Assembly (NCBI GenBank): GCA_947627825.1
Contig: CANQXO010000092.1
Span: forward strand, 1 to 5,226
Direction: 5' to 3'
DNA length: 5,226 nt
From: an uncultured Clostridia bacterium
GTDB taxonomy: Bacteria > Bacillota_A > Clostridia > TANB77 > CAG-508
Part shown: positions 1 through 5,226 of the stretch, one piece after another
How positions within the stretch are numbered: position 1 is the first letter of the stretch
Layout of the letters: each line of letters opens with the position of its first letter
Notes under the pieces: generated by a model
What the model was told of the DNA's origin: nothing
What the model saw: only the letters and a program-made list of their open reading frames with translations
Databases searched by the model: none
Program-made: the position numbers and the translations under genes

Positions 1-35
1 AACGAAATTTAGTAAAATAGGAGGTGAAAGAATTA

Positions 36-586
36 TTGACAGATAATGACAACAATAGTAAAAAAGAAGAACAAAAGCAAAGCGAAAGTAAATACATAAA
101 CAATATCCATGATAAAGTAATAAGAGATACAAAATAATATTATTAGAGCAAGTAGAAAGTGTCAAAGAGATTGAAGAAATCTATAAAACAATCAAAGAAC
201 AATTCAATGACACCATGGCAAAAAAGATAGAGAGATACATAATAATATTAATGTTACAAAGTTTAAAAATAGAAAGAAAGGAGATCGAAGAAATGATAAA
301 AGAGGAAGAAGGACACAAAATGCACCTACAGGAGGTATTTGAACGAGAGTTTGCAAAGACAAGGAGAGAAGGCATGGCCGAAGGTAGAGAAGAAGGAAAA
401 ATTGAAGGTATTAGCATAGGTGAATCAAGAGGGAAAGCAAAAGCCGAAGCTAAAGGCAAAAAACGAGTATGTACAATTGCCCAGAAGCTACTAAAGAAAG
501 GAATGTTAAAGGAAGAAGTAATAGAAATAACAGGATTGACATCAAAAGAAATAGACAAAGAGGAAAAACAAATCGCAACAGCATAA
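36..586 (+). pseudogene. Rpn/PD-(D/E)XK-type transposase remnant (core deleted, frameshifted)
   Basis: Two pieces of one gene family remain in different frames. The first begins at a TTG (36-38), 9 nt after AGGAGGTG (19-26), and reads 33 residues rich in N, K, E and Q, ending in NNIHDKVIRDTK before a TAA at 135-137. An HDK..RD motif of this kind opens the nuclease domain in Rpn-family (recombination-promoting nuclease) proteins. The second piece is open from about 116 in another frame and ends at 586. It carries a charged helical segment (LLEQVESVKEIEEIY, then MAKKIERY), a Lys/Glu-rich coiled coil, the glycine-spaced GMAEGREEGKIEG tail and a final KKGMLKEEVIEITGL helix, all typical of the C-terminus of this family. 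The central domain with the catalytic D/E-x-K residues, which I expect to be roughly 200 residues, is absent, so the protein should be inactive. An ATG at 215 could still give a 123-residue fragment, but it lacks a convincing ribosome binding site. The family assignment rests on recognised sequence style, not a search. Confidence 0.72.
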
Positions 587-630
587 AGTGATGTTAACAA
601 AGTTAAATGAAGGTTAAATCAAAAATAAAC

Positions 631-838
631 TTTCTTTAAGGTACTTACTTAAAGAAAGTATTTATACAATGATTATAACAATAAATACTCGAAATATCAA
701 TAAAAAATAAAGAAAAAGAAGAAGTAAAAAATATAAAAAAATTATAAAAAATAAATTTATAAAAAACACTTGAAACTATTGAAATAAATAGTCTGCAAGT
801 GTTTTTTAATTTTTCCTTAAGTAAGTACCTTAAAGAAA
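631..838. repeat. MITE-like element with terminal inverted repeats
   Basis: Bases 631-652 are the exact reverse complement of 817-838 (22 bp). After one mismatch (A653/C816) the pairing continues for four more pairs and a G-T pair, giving 28-nt arms at 631-658 and 811-838. The left arm also folds on itself: 630-640 pairs with 648-658 (11 bp, CTTTCTTTAAG with CTTAAAGAAAG) around a 7-nt loop. Between the arms lies about 150 bp of A-rich DNA with no credible coding sequence and a strong terminator hairpin. I see no clear target-site duplication at the edges. It could be a small non-autonomous insertion, or a large transcribed hairpin belonging to the leader of the gene at 860. Confidence 0.6.
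760..814 (+). terminator. Strong intrinsic terminator, probably bidirectional
   Basis: A 12-bp stem pairs AAAAAACACTTG (761-772) with CAAGTGTTTTTT (796-807), and T760/A808 adds a pair. An inner stem pairs ACTATT (775-780) with AATAGT (787-792) around a GAAATA loop. The right arm ends in six T, followed by AATTTTT. The A-run on the left arm gives a U-tract on the other strand too. It lies 52 nt before the ATG of the next gene, with no visible promoter in between. It therefore either insulates that gene from upstream transcription or attenuates the gene's own transcript. Confidence 0.85.
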
Positions 839-859
839 AATACAAAGGAGTTCGAAACT

Positions 860-2155
860 ATGAAAAACAAAGGAATTACGCTTGTTGCATTGGTAGTAAC
901 AATAATAATTATGTTAATATTGGCAGGAGTAACTTTAAGATTAACACTAGGAGATAATGGGTTAATAAAAAAAGCAAAGGAAACAACAGAAGGATATGAA
1001 GATGTTGTATGGATACCAAGATATGCATATAGTATAAATGAATATCATGTAGAAAAGAACTTAGAAGAAGGAACAACACAAAATATAACAAAAGTAGAAT
1101 TTATAAAAGGGACAGGAAATAGAGGTTTTAACGGAACAACATATGAAACCAGTTATGATGAAGAAAAAGTAACAGTAGGAGAGCCAACACCAATGATAGT
1201 GCATCCAGCATTTACATTTGGAGAAAAAAGTCTAAGTGGAATATGGGTAGCAAAGTTTGAAGCAAGCATGGCTGAAGAGAATAAAAATACTGTTGAAAAT
1301 AATGACCAAGAAGATAAACCAATCAAGATATTACCAAATTCTAAAAGTTGGAAATATATAAAATTAGGAACAGCTTTTATGAATTGTTATAATATGAACG
1401 GTAATAGTAATGTATATGGAATAAGAGCAGGTCAAGTGGATAGTCATTTAATAAAGAATACAGAATGGGGATGTGTAGCATATTTATCAGCATCACAATA
1501 TGGAGTAGTTCCGACGATAAATGATTTGAGAGAAAACGATATAACATGGACAGGAGAAAAAAACTATGTAAATAATATATCTCAGAGTACAACAGGAAAT
1601 GTAACAGGTATATATGATATGAATGGAGGTGTATGGGAACATGTAGCAGCATATTATGACAATGGAGATTCAAACCTAAATTTATATGGAACAGAAGCAT
1701 TTGAAAGTAATAATCAATTAAAAAGTATATACACAAAATATTGGAATAAATACGAAGTAAGTGTAAAGGAAATAGAAAAAAGTAGAGACGATACTTTTTG
1801 GAAAAGTGGACAGGAAAACAATCAACAGAGAAAAATAATGACAGATGAAAGATATAAACTAATGATAAATTGTCTTGGAGATGCAATACATGAAGTAGTA
1901 GGAACTAATTATTCATTTTATGGAAAATTACCAAACAATCAATATGATTGGTTAAAGAATGCAGATGACAATACACAAAACAAGGGAACAGGATTTATTA
2001 ATAATGATTTTGTTTTAATTGGAAATTGTGATTTACCTTTTATTCAGCGTGGTGGAGAAAGAGGATGGAATGATTTTGCAGGAATATTTGCATGCGGTGC
2101 CAATGATGGAGTATCTAGCAATTATACTTCATTCCGCCCTGTGCTAGTCGTATAA
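860..2155 (+). CDS. Prepilin-like anchored FGE/C-type-lectin-fold surface protein; candidate DGR target
   Basis: This 431-residue protein is predicted to be surface-exposed. The start is set by AAAGGAG (844-850), 9 nt before the ATG. Residues 1-5 (MKNKG) precede a hydrophobic helix at about 6-25 (ITLVALVVTIIIML...), which looks like a class III, type IV prepilin-type signal cleaved after Gly5. The usual Glu at mature position 5 is Ala here, so true pilus assembly is uncertain. From about residue 48 the protein resembles formylglycine-generating-enzyme/sulfatase-modifying-factor domains, which adopt a C-type-lectin-like fold: VVWIPRYAY, HPAFTFG, GIWVAKFEAS, NTEWGCVAYLS, a short TTGNVTGIYDMNGGVWEHVA motif, and RGG...FRPVLVV at the end. 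Nothing in the sequence argues for FGE catalysis. Domains of this shape serve as ligand-binding displays and are the usual targets of diversity-generating retroelements. The last 35 codons stand out in base and codon use. A terminator follows at 2217; no promoter is evident, and the upstream terminator hairpin would lie inside any longer leader. The ligand is unknown. Confidence 0.8.
   Translation: MKNKGITLVALVVTIIIMLILAGVTLRLTLGDNGLIKKAKETTEGYEDVVWIPRYAYSINEYHVEKNLEEGTTQNITKVEFIKGTGNRGFNGTTYETSYDEEKVTVGEPTPMIVHPAFTFGEKSLSGIWVAKFEASMAEENKNTVENNDQEDKPIKILPNSKSWKYIKLGTAFMNCYNMNGNSNVYGIRAGQVDSHLIKNTEWGCVAYLSASQYGVVPTINDLRENDITWTGEKNYVNNISQSTTGNVTGIYDMNGGVWEHVAAYYDNGDSNLNLYGTEAFESNNQLKSIYTKYWNKYEVSVKEIEKSRDDTFWKSGQENNQQRKIMTDERYKLMINCLGDAIHEVVGTNYSFYGKLPNNQYDWLKNADDNTQNKGTGFINNDFVLIGNCDLPFIQRGGERGWNDFAGIFACGANDGVSSNYTSFRPVLVV
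2048..2152 (+). other. Candidate DGR variable region (3' end of the surface-protein gene)
   Basis: Codons 397-431 encode RGGERGWNDFAGIFACG, then a short Asn/Asp/Ser/Tyr-rich stretch, then SFRPVLVV. The pattern RGG-x-W-N...AG-x-F...FRPVLV is familiar from the lectin-fold variable regions of gut Clostridia DGR targets. By hand count, 47 of 105 bases are G or C, compared with 16 of 60 in the nearby stretch 1861-1920. CGT and CGC arginine codons occur only here; the eight earlier arginines are all AGA. The end, TTCCGCCCTGTGCTAGTCGT, would sit where an initiation-of-mutagenic-homing site is expected. No template repeat and no reverse transcriptase are in this window, so the assignment is inference. 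Confidence 0.5.
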
Positions 2156-2216
2156 ACTAATTTGTATAAACACGAATTTAATATTTGATATAAGTCCTAA
2201 ATGTTTGATATGAAGT

Positions 2217-2264
2217 AAGCCCAATTTGTTAGATAAAATGTTTAACAAAAAGGGTTTATTTTTT
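2217..2264 (+). terminator. Intrinsic terminator after the surface-protein gene
   Basis: AAGCCC (2217-2222) pairs with GGGTTT (2252-2257, one G-U pair). After an unpaired AA on each side, TTTGTTA (2225-2231) pairs with TAACAAA (2243-2249) around an 11-nt loop. Six T follow after a single A (2259-2264). It ends transcription of the 860-2155 gene and separates it from the sigma-factor unit. Short inverted repeats GTTTGATAT (2203-2211) and ATATCAAAC (2282-2290) flank it, but in DNA this A+T-rich they may be chance. Confidence 0.82.
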
Positions 2265-2342
2265 ATTAGTAAGTAATATTTATATCAAACTATAAAATTT
2301 AAATGCAATTGTTTAAATCAATTCAAAAAAATTTTTATATAA

Positions 2343-2371
2343 TTGAAACTTTTTTGAAAATTTTATACACT
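2343..2371 (+). promoter_or_regulatory. Candidate promoter of the sigma/anti-sigma unit
   Basis: TTGAAA (2343-2348) and TACACT (2366-2371) are 17 bp apart, an acceptable housekeeping promoter about 20 bp before the start codon region. The overlapping TGAAAC (2344-2349) matches the -35 core seen at many Bacillota ECF promoters. Autoregulation by the downstream sigma factor is therefore possible, although the -10 is not a typical CGT type. The 5' untranslated region would be very short, about 15 nt. Confidence 0.45.
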
Positions 2372-2392
2372 ATATGGTGAAAGGAGATAAAA

Positions 2393-2942
2393 ATGAGAGC
2401 TCGGTTTATCTTTAGAAAATTTTGAAAAAATATATGAAGATACATACAACAACACATTATCGTATATTGTATGTAAATGTTCAAATGCCGATGACATAAA
2501 TGATTTAATACAAGATACCTATGTAGAGTTGTATAAAATATTAAAAAAGAAGAAATTATTAGTATTAGACAATTATCAAAATTACATTATAGGAATTGCA
2601 AAGAAAAAAATTCAAAAATATTATGGCTTGCTATATAAAGCAAAAATTTCTTCAAATGTAAAGGATGATAATAATCAAGAAACGAAATTAGAAATTCCAG
2701 CAAACTTAGATATAGAGGCAGAAACAATTGAAAAATTGGATGCTGAAAAAGTTTGGAAATATATTAAGCAAAAAGATATTATCATATTTAAGGTTTTTTA
2801 TCTATATTATTTTTCAGAATTAAAAATATCACAAATAGCAGAAAAATTGGACATGAATGAATCAAATGTAAAAAATATTCTTTATAGGACAATTAAAGAT
2901 ATTAGAAAAAATGTAAAGTTAGAAGGTGATATAGATGTTTAA
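2393..2942 (+). CDS. ECF-type RNA polymerase sigma factor (frameshift near the start)
   Basis: This is a sigma-70 family regulator of the extracytoplasmic-function type, which would direct RNA polymerase to envelope-response promoters. Region 2 is clear: FEKIYEDTYNNTLSYIV, then DDINDLIQDTYVELYKI, then YQNYIIGIAKKKIQKYY. Region 4 follows, with ELKISQIAEKLDMNESNVKN and LYRTIKDIRK as the helix-turn-helix. The only well-placed start is ATG 2393, 6 nt after AAGGAG (2381-2386), but its frame stops after ten codons at TGA 2423-2425. The sigma frame is +1 relative to it and is closed upstream by the TGA at 2394-2396. In that frame the first usual start codon is TTG 2529, which would discard half of region 2 and give 137 residues. 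A +1 shift at TTT-TGA (2420-2425) would give about 182 residues, a normal ECF length. The cause may be a sequencing error, a real inactivating indel, or recoding. The gene overlaps the next one by 8 nt. Confidence 0.8.
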
Positions 2943-3999
2943 TAATATAAAAAAGGAAATTGAAAAAGACTTTAACATAAGAGATAATTATAAAACAATT
3001 TTATCAAAAGCAAATAAAAAAAGCAGATTAAATTATAGCTTTTTCATAGTTCCAATTTTAGCAACGATAATTGTGGCAATAGGAATAGGTAAAAGTATTC
3101 AAACAGATAATGATATAATTGAAAAAGCCAAAAAAGGAAACTGGAAAGTAAAAGAAGTGTATGCTAATGCAACTTCATTGTCTGCAGATTATATAACTGA
3201 TGAAGCAAGTACAACAAGTAAAGCTTTACAGTTTAATGTAGTTGAGTATAACAATATTAAATATGAAAATAGATATACAAAATTACCAAGTGAAGTTGTA
3301 GACAAGTATCTTGAAAATGGAGTAGTGAAGGAAATCACTAATGATGCATCAAAGCAAAATGCACAAATTTATTCAATAAAAAATATTTCAACAGAGTGCG
3401 GCATAGCGGTAAAACTTCAAGATTCTAATGAATATTATATATATTTAAATTACAACTATAATCCAAATACTTTGGGGCAATTTATAAATGACCTGAATTT
3501 AAAAGAGCTAATAAGTTTTGAAGAATTGTATTTTAATTATTTATATACTGATGAAGATGGAAATAAAGAGTACAAGAAAATTGAATTCTCAGATGTAGAT
3601 GAAAATATAATATGGGATAAATTATTAAATGACAAAAATATAAAAAATGAACACAATCTTTCACACAAACATATTAGCATGATATCAATAAATGCTAGCA
3701 TTCCACTTTTAGGATATAAAGAAACAGATATTTCAATTAGCGAAGACGGATATATTTTTACCAGCATTTTAGAAATGGGAAAATGTTTTTATATTGGAGA
3801 AAAAAAGGCAAATGAATTTTTAGAATATATAATTAAAAACTATGAAGGCTATGAAATTGTATATATAGATGATAATGTGCAAGAATCAAAAGAAGATGAT
3901 AACTTTTCAGTTGTAGTTTATGATAATAGTACAAATTCATCTAAAAATTTAACAGTACAACCATCAGAAACGAATTACACTTTACCTTATACTCCTTAA
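2935..3999 (+). CDS. Single-pass membrane protein, probable anti-sigma factor
   Basis: The protein has 354 residues. Residues 1-33 are a charged, probably cytoplasmic segment; about 34-52 (YSFFIVPILATIIVAIGIG) is one membrane helix; the remaining roughly 300 residues would lie outside the membrane. The ATG overlaps the end of the sigma gene by 8 nt and has AAGGTGAT (2923-2930) just upstream, so the two are probably translationally coupled. That arrangement, and the short cytoplasmic N-terminus, fit an anti-sigma factor that holds the ECF sigma factor at the membrane and senses an outside signal. I see no zinc-binding HxxxCxxC motif of the classical ZAS anti-sigma domain, and I do not recognise the outer domain. 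It is rich in Asn, Tyr, Asp and Glu, and ends in a Ser/Thr/Pro-rich tail. The role is inferred from position and topology only. Confidence 0.72.
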   Translation: MFNNIKKEIEKDFNIRDNYKTILSKANKKSRLNYSFFIVPILATIIVAIGIGKSIQTDNDIIEKAKKGNWKVKEVYANATSLSADYITDEASTTSKALQFNVVEYNNIKYENRYTKLPSEVVDKYLENGVVKEITNDASKQNAQIYSIKNISTECGIAVKLQDSNEYYIYLNYNYNPNTLGQFINDLNLKELISFEELYFNYLYTDEDGNKEYKKIEFSDVDENIIWDKLLNDKNIKNEHNLSHKHISMISINASIPLLGYKETDISISEDGYIFTSILEMGKCFYIGEKKANEFLEYIIKNYEGYEIVYIDDNVQESKEDDNFSVVVYDNSTNSSKNLTVQPSETNYTLPYTP

Positions 4000-4025
4000 T
4001 TAATAATAGAAAGAAGGGATGAAAA

Positions 4026-4646
4026 ATGAATAAAAAAAATATAATCATAGGTGTTGTTTTAGGAATAATTATTATTGTAATAATAACTATTTTGTGTATT
4101 TTAAATTTTAAAACTGAAAAAAATTATATAAAAGCGAATGAAACAAGTTATGGAGATTATATAAAACCAAAAGAAATAAATGATTTGGATAGTTTCTATA
4201 ATAGCAAAGTTATAGATGAATATACAGATATAAGGAATTTGCCAGAAAAGTATTCAATTGACCAAGCTATTGCAGACCATTGTTTTACAATAGGTGCAAT
4301 GGTACATAATGATAATTTATATTATGAATTTATGGAAAAGTATAATAATAAGGAATCAGCATTTATTAGAGTAGCACAAACAACTGTTGAAGGAGATGTA
4401 TGTTTAGATGATTTATTGTATAATGCGTATAATAATAAAGTTCATTTAGTTATAGATAATTCAAGGGATAATTTTTCTTCACAAGAGGATAGAGCGATAA
4501 CCTTAAAAAGTTATGAAAAAACTGGAGTATGGAATTATCAAAATGTAATGTATTGGGTGGTATATAATGGAGAGCTACCTGATGGTAATCAGGCAGAGTA
4601 TACAATAAATTCTGATGAATTATATATTATTGCAGTAATAAATTAA
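4026..4646 (+). CDS. Membrane-anchored exported protein, DUF4362-like
   Basis: The protein has 206 residues. Residues 6-27 are a very hydrophobic helix after MNKKN, acting as an uncleaved anchor or signal. Cys24 is preceded by Leu, so this is not a good lipobox. From about residue 76 the protein resembles the DUF4362 family of small Bacillota exported proteins: YSIDQAIADHCFTIG, then H..N, FIRVAQTTVEGDVCLDDLLY, VIDNSRDNFS, and a closing YWVVYNGEL segment. The central TTVEGD...DL.Y...DN..D pattern is the best match. The function of that family is not established. AAGGGATG lies just before the start, and only 26 nt separate it from the preceding gene, so it is probably the third gene of the sigma unit and could be a signal partner or regulon member. 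No good intrinsic terminator follows; a weak TTATAA/TTATAA hairpin after it lacks a T-run. Confidence 0.7.
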   Translation: MNKKNIIIGVVLGIIIIVIITILCILNFKTEKNYIKANETSYGDYIKPKEINDLDSFYNSKVIDEYTDIRNLPEKYSIDQAIADHCFTIGAMVHNDNLYYEFMEKYNNKESAFIRVAQTTVEGDVCLDDLLYNAYNNKVHLVIDNSRDNFSSQEDRAITLKSYEKTGVWNYQNVMYWVVYNGELPDGNQAEYTINSDELYIIAVIN

Positions 4647-4706
4647 CAATATTAAGATATTATTATAAATGAATTATAAATACTTGAAAAATGTTAAGAA
4701 AATGTA

Positions 4707-4735
4707 TTGACTTTGAAACAAACTTGTTATATAAT
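4707..4735 (+). promoter_or_regulatory. Strong housekeeping (SigA-type) promoter of the S10 operon
   Basis: TTGACT (4707-4712) and a perfect TATAAT (4730-4735) are separated by exactly 17 bp. Transcription should begin near 4742, giving a leader of about 240 nt before rpsJ. It is the closest match to consensus in the window, as expected for a ribosomal-protein operon. Confidence 0.88.
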
Positions 4736-4741
4736 AGATAA

Positions 4742-4965
4742 GCATGTAAGTGATAGCGTTGAAGTAGAATGTGGCTACACACCTTGAAAATAGGCGATGG
4801 AGGGAACTTCTATGGAGTATGTCATGGCTTAGACCAGGCGGCAAGTTTTATAAATATTATAGCACTTTAGCCCAAGATAATCATGCAAACTTGGGATTTT
4901 ATAATGGTAGTAAAAGAAACACCAGGGTGCGTTTATAACTTCCGACCAAAAAAATTAAAATTTTT
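4742..4965 (+). ncRNA. Structured 5' leader of the S10 operon (candidate cis-regulatory RNA)
   Basis: This roughly 225-nt stretch between promoter and ribosome binding site has no ORF of note and is richer in G and C than the surrounding intergenic DNA. Visible structure includes TGTG/CACA (4770-4773 with 4778-4781), GAAGT (4761-4765) able to pair with ACTTC (4806-4810), and a CCCAAG/CTTGGG hairpin (4871-4876 with 4890-4895). The CAAG at 4842-4845 could compete for the same CTTG, so alternative folds are possible. Motifs such as GGCGATGGAGGG and ACCAGGCGGC recall leaders I associate with Clostridia rpsJ genes, where a ribosomal protein may bind for feedback control. I cannot name a specific Rfam family. 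Confidence 0.55.
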
Positions 4966-4981
4966 AAGGAGGGAAAACAAA

Positions 4982-5226
4982 ATGGCAACAAAGAAAGAAA
5001 GCGAGAAAAAAGTTGAAACAACAAAAGTAGCACAAAAAAGTGAGAAGATCAGAATAAGACTTAAAGCTTATGACCATGTAGTTTTAGAACAGTCTGCTGA
5101 GAAGATAGTAGATACTGCTAAAAAAACAGGAGCAAAAGTTTCAGGACCTATACCACTACCAACACAAAAAGAAATCGTAACAATTTTACGTTCACCACAC
5201 AAAGATAAAGATTCAAGAGAACAATT
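4982..5226 (+). CDS. rpsJ: 30S ribosomal protein S10 (3' end outside the window)
   Basis: S10 is a core protein of the small ribosomal subunit head and, as NusE, a partner of NusB in transcription antitermination. The 81 visible codons contain the unmistakable family core: [20 protein letters not shown], then [20 protein letters not shown], then [19 protein letters not shown]. The start is ATG 4982, 8 nt after AAGGAGGG (4966-4973). The protein is longer than usual at its N-terminus: about 20 Lys/Glu/Thr-rich residues ([20 protein letters not shown]) precede the conserved [11 protein letters not shown], which in B. subtilis S10 begins near residue 5. About 20-25 residues of the C-terminus are missing only because the window ends. 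The rest of the S10 operon is expected downstream. Confidence 0.96.
   Translation, partial: MATKKESEKKVETTKVAQKSEKIRIRLKAYDHVVLEQSAEKIVDTAKKTGAKVSGPIPLPTQKEIVTILRSPHKDKDSREQ

Noticed and set aside
181..600. 139-residue open frame on the - strand
   Set aside because: It is the antisense shadow of the lysine/glutamate-rich transposase tail: its Ser/Phe/Ile-rich product is what the complement of AAA/GAA codons gives, and it lacks a ribosome binding site.
669..710. Tiny + strand open frame starting MIITINTRN
   Set aside because: Thirteen codons, no Shine-Dalgarno, inside A-rich non-coding DNA of the inverted-repeat element.
645..845. 66-residue open frame on the - strand inside the inverted-repeat element
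   Set aside because: Low-complexity Phe/Ile/Tyr translation of A+T-rich DNA, running through the terminator hairpin and both repeat arms, with no family resemblance.
1377..1886. 169-residue open frame on the - strand within the surface-protein gene
   Set aside because: Leu/His/Tyr-rich shadow of a well-supported + strand gene, with no recognisable motif.
860..2155. Active formylglycine-generating enzyme
   Set aside because: The domain resembles the FGE fold, but the prepilin-like anchor and variable-looking end fit a display protein, and no sulfatase partner is nearby.
2297..2318. ATTTAAA/TTTAAAT inverted repeat upstream of the sigma promoter, considered as an operator
   Set aside because: Only A and T bases and 7 bp long; expected by chance at this composition.
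3537..3767. 76-residue open frame on the - strand
   Set aside because: Shadow of the membrane-protein gene on the + strand.
4089..4097. Possible lipoprotein cleavage site before Cys24 of the DUF4362-like protein
   Set aside because: The residue before the cysteine is Leu, not Gly, Ala or Ser, and the cysteine lies inside the hydrophobic helix.

Overview
The window is strongly A+T-rich, with AAGGAG-type Shine-Dalgarno sites, AGA as nearly the only arginine codon, and gene families common in low-GC Bacillota. It most likely comes from a gut-type member of the Clostridia. The organism call is inference from composition and gene content. All genes I can support lie on the + strand.

Layout. (1) 36-586 is a decayed Rpn/PD-(D/E)XK-type transposase: a short N-terminal piece and the C-terminal tail remain, out of frame, and the nuclease core is missing. 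(2) 631-838 is a MITE-like cassette with 22-bp perfect terminal inverted repeats (28 bp with one mismatch and one G-T pair). It encloses a strong, bidirectional-looking intrinsic terminator and ends just before the next gene's ribosome binding site. (3) 860-2155 encodes a prepilin-like, membrane-anchored protein with a formylglycine-generating-enzyme/C-type-lectin-like domain. Its last 35 codons resemble the variable region of a diversity-generating retroelement (DGR) target and differ in base and codon use from the rest of the gene. A terminator follows (2217-2264). (4) 2393-4646 is a compact three-gene unit: an ECF-type sigma factor whose start region is frameshifted, an overlapping single-pass membrane protein in the anti-sigma position, and a single-pass exported protein resembling DUF4362. 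(5) 4707-4980 holds a near-consensus housekeeping promoter and a leader of about 240 nt, followed by rpsJ (ribosomal protein S10), which runs off the window end and would normally begin the S10 ribosomal operon.

How it fits together. An accessory stretch (transposase remnant, inverted-repeat cassette, candidate hypervariable surface protein, envelope-facing sigma/anti-sigma unit) sits directly upstream of a core ribosomal operon with its own promoter. The most interesting possibility is that the 860-2155 protein is a DGR target served by a reverse transcriptase and template repeat elsewhere in the genome; neither is in this window. Second is the sigma factor, which cannot be translated whole from its well-placed ATG without a +1 frameshift or a sequence correction.
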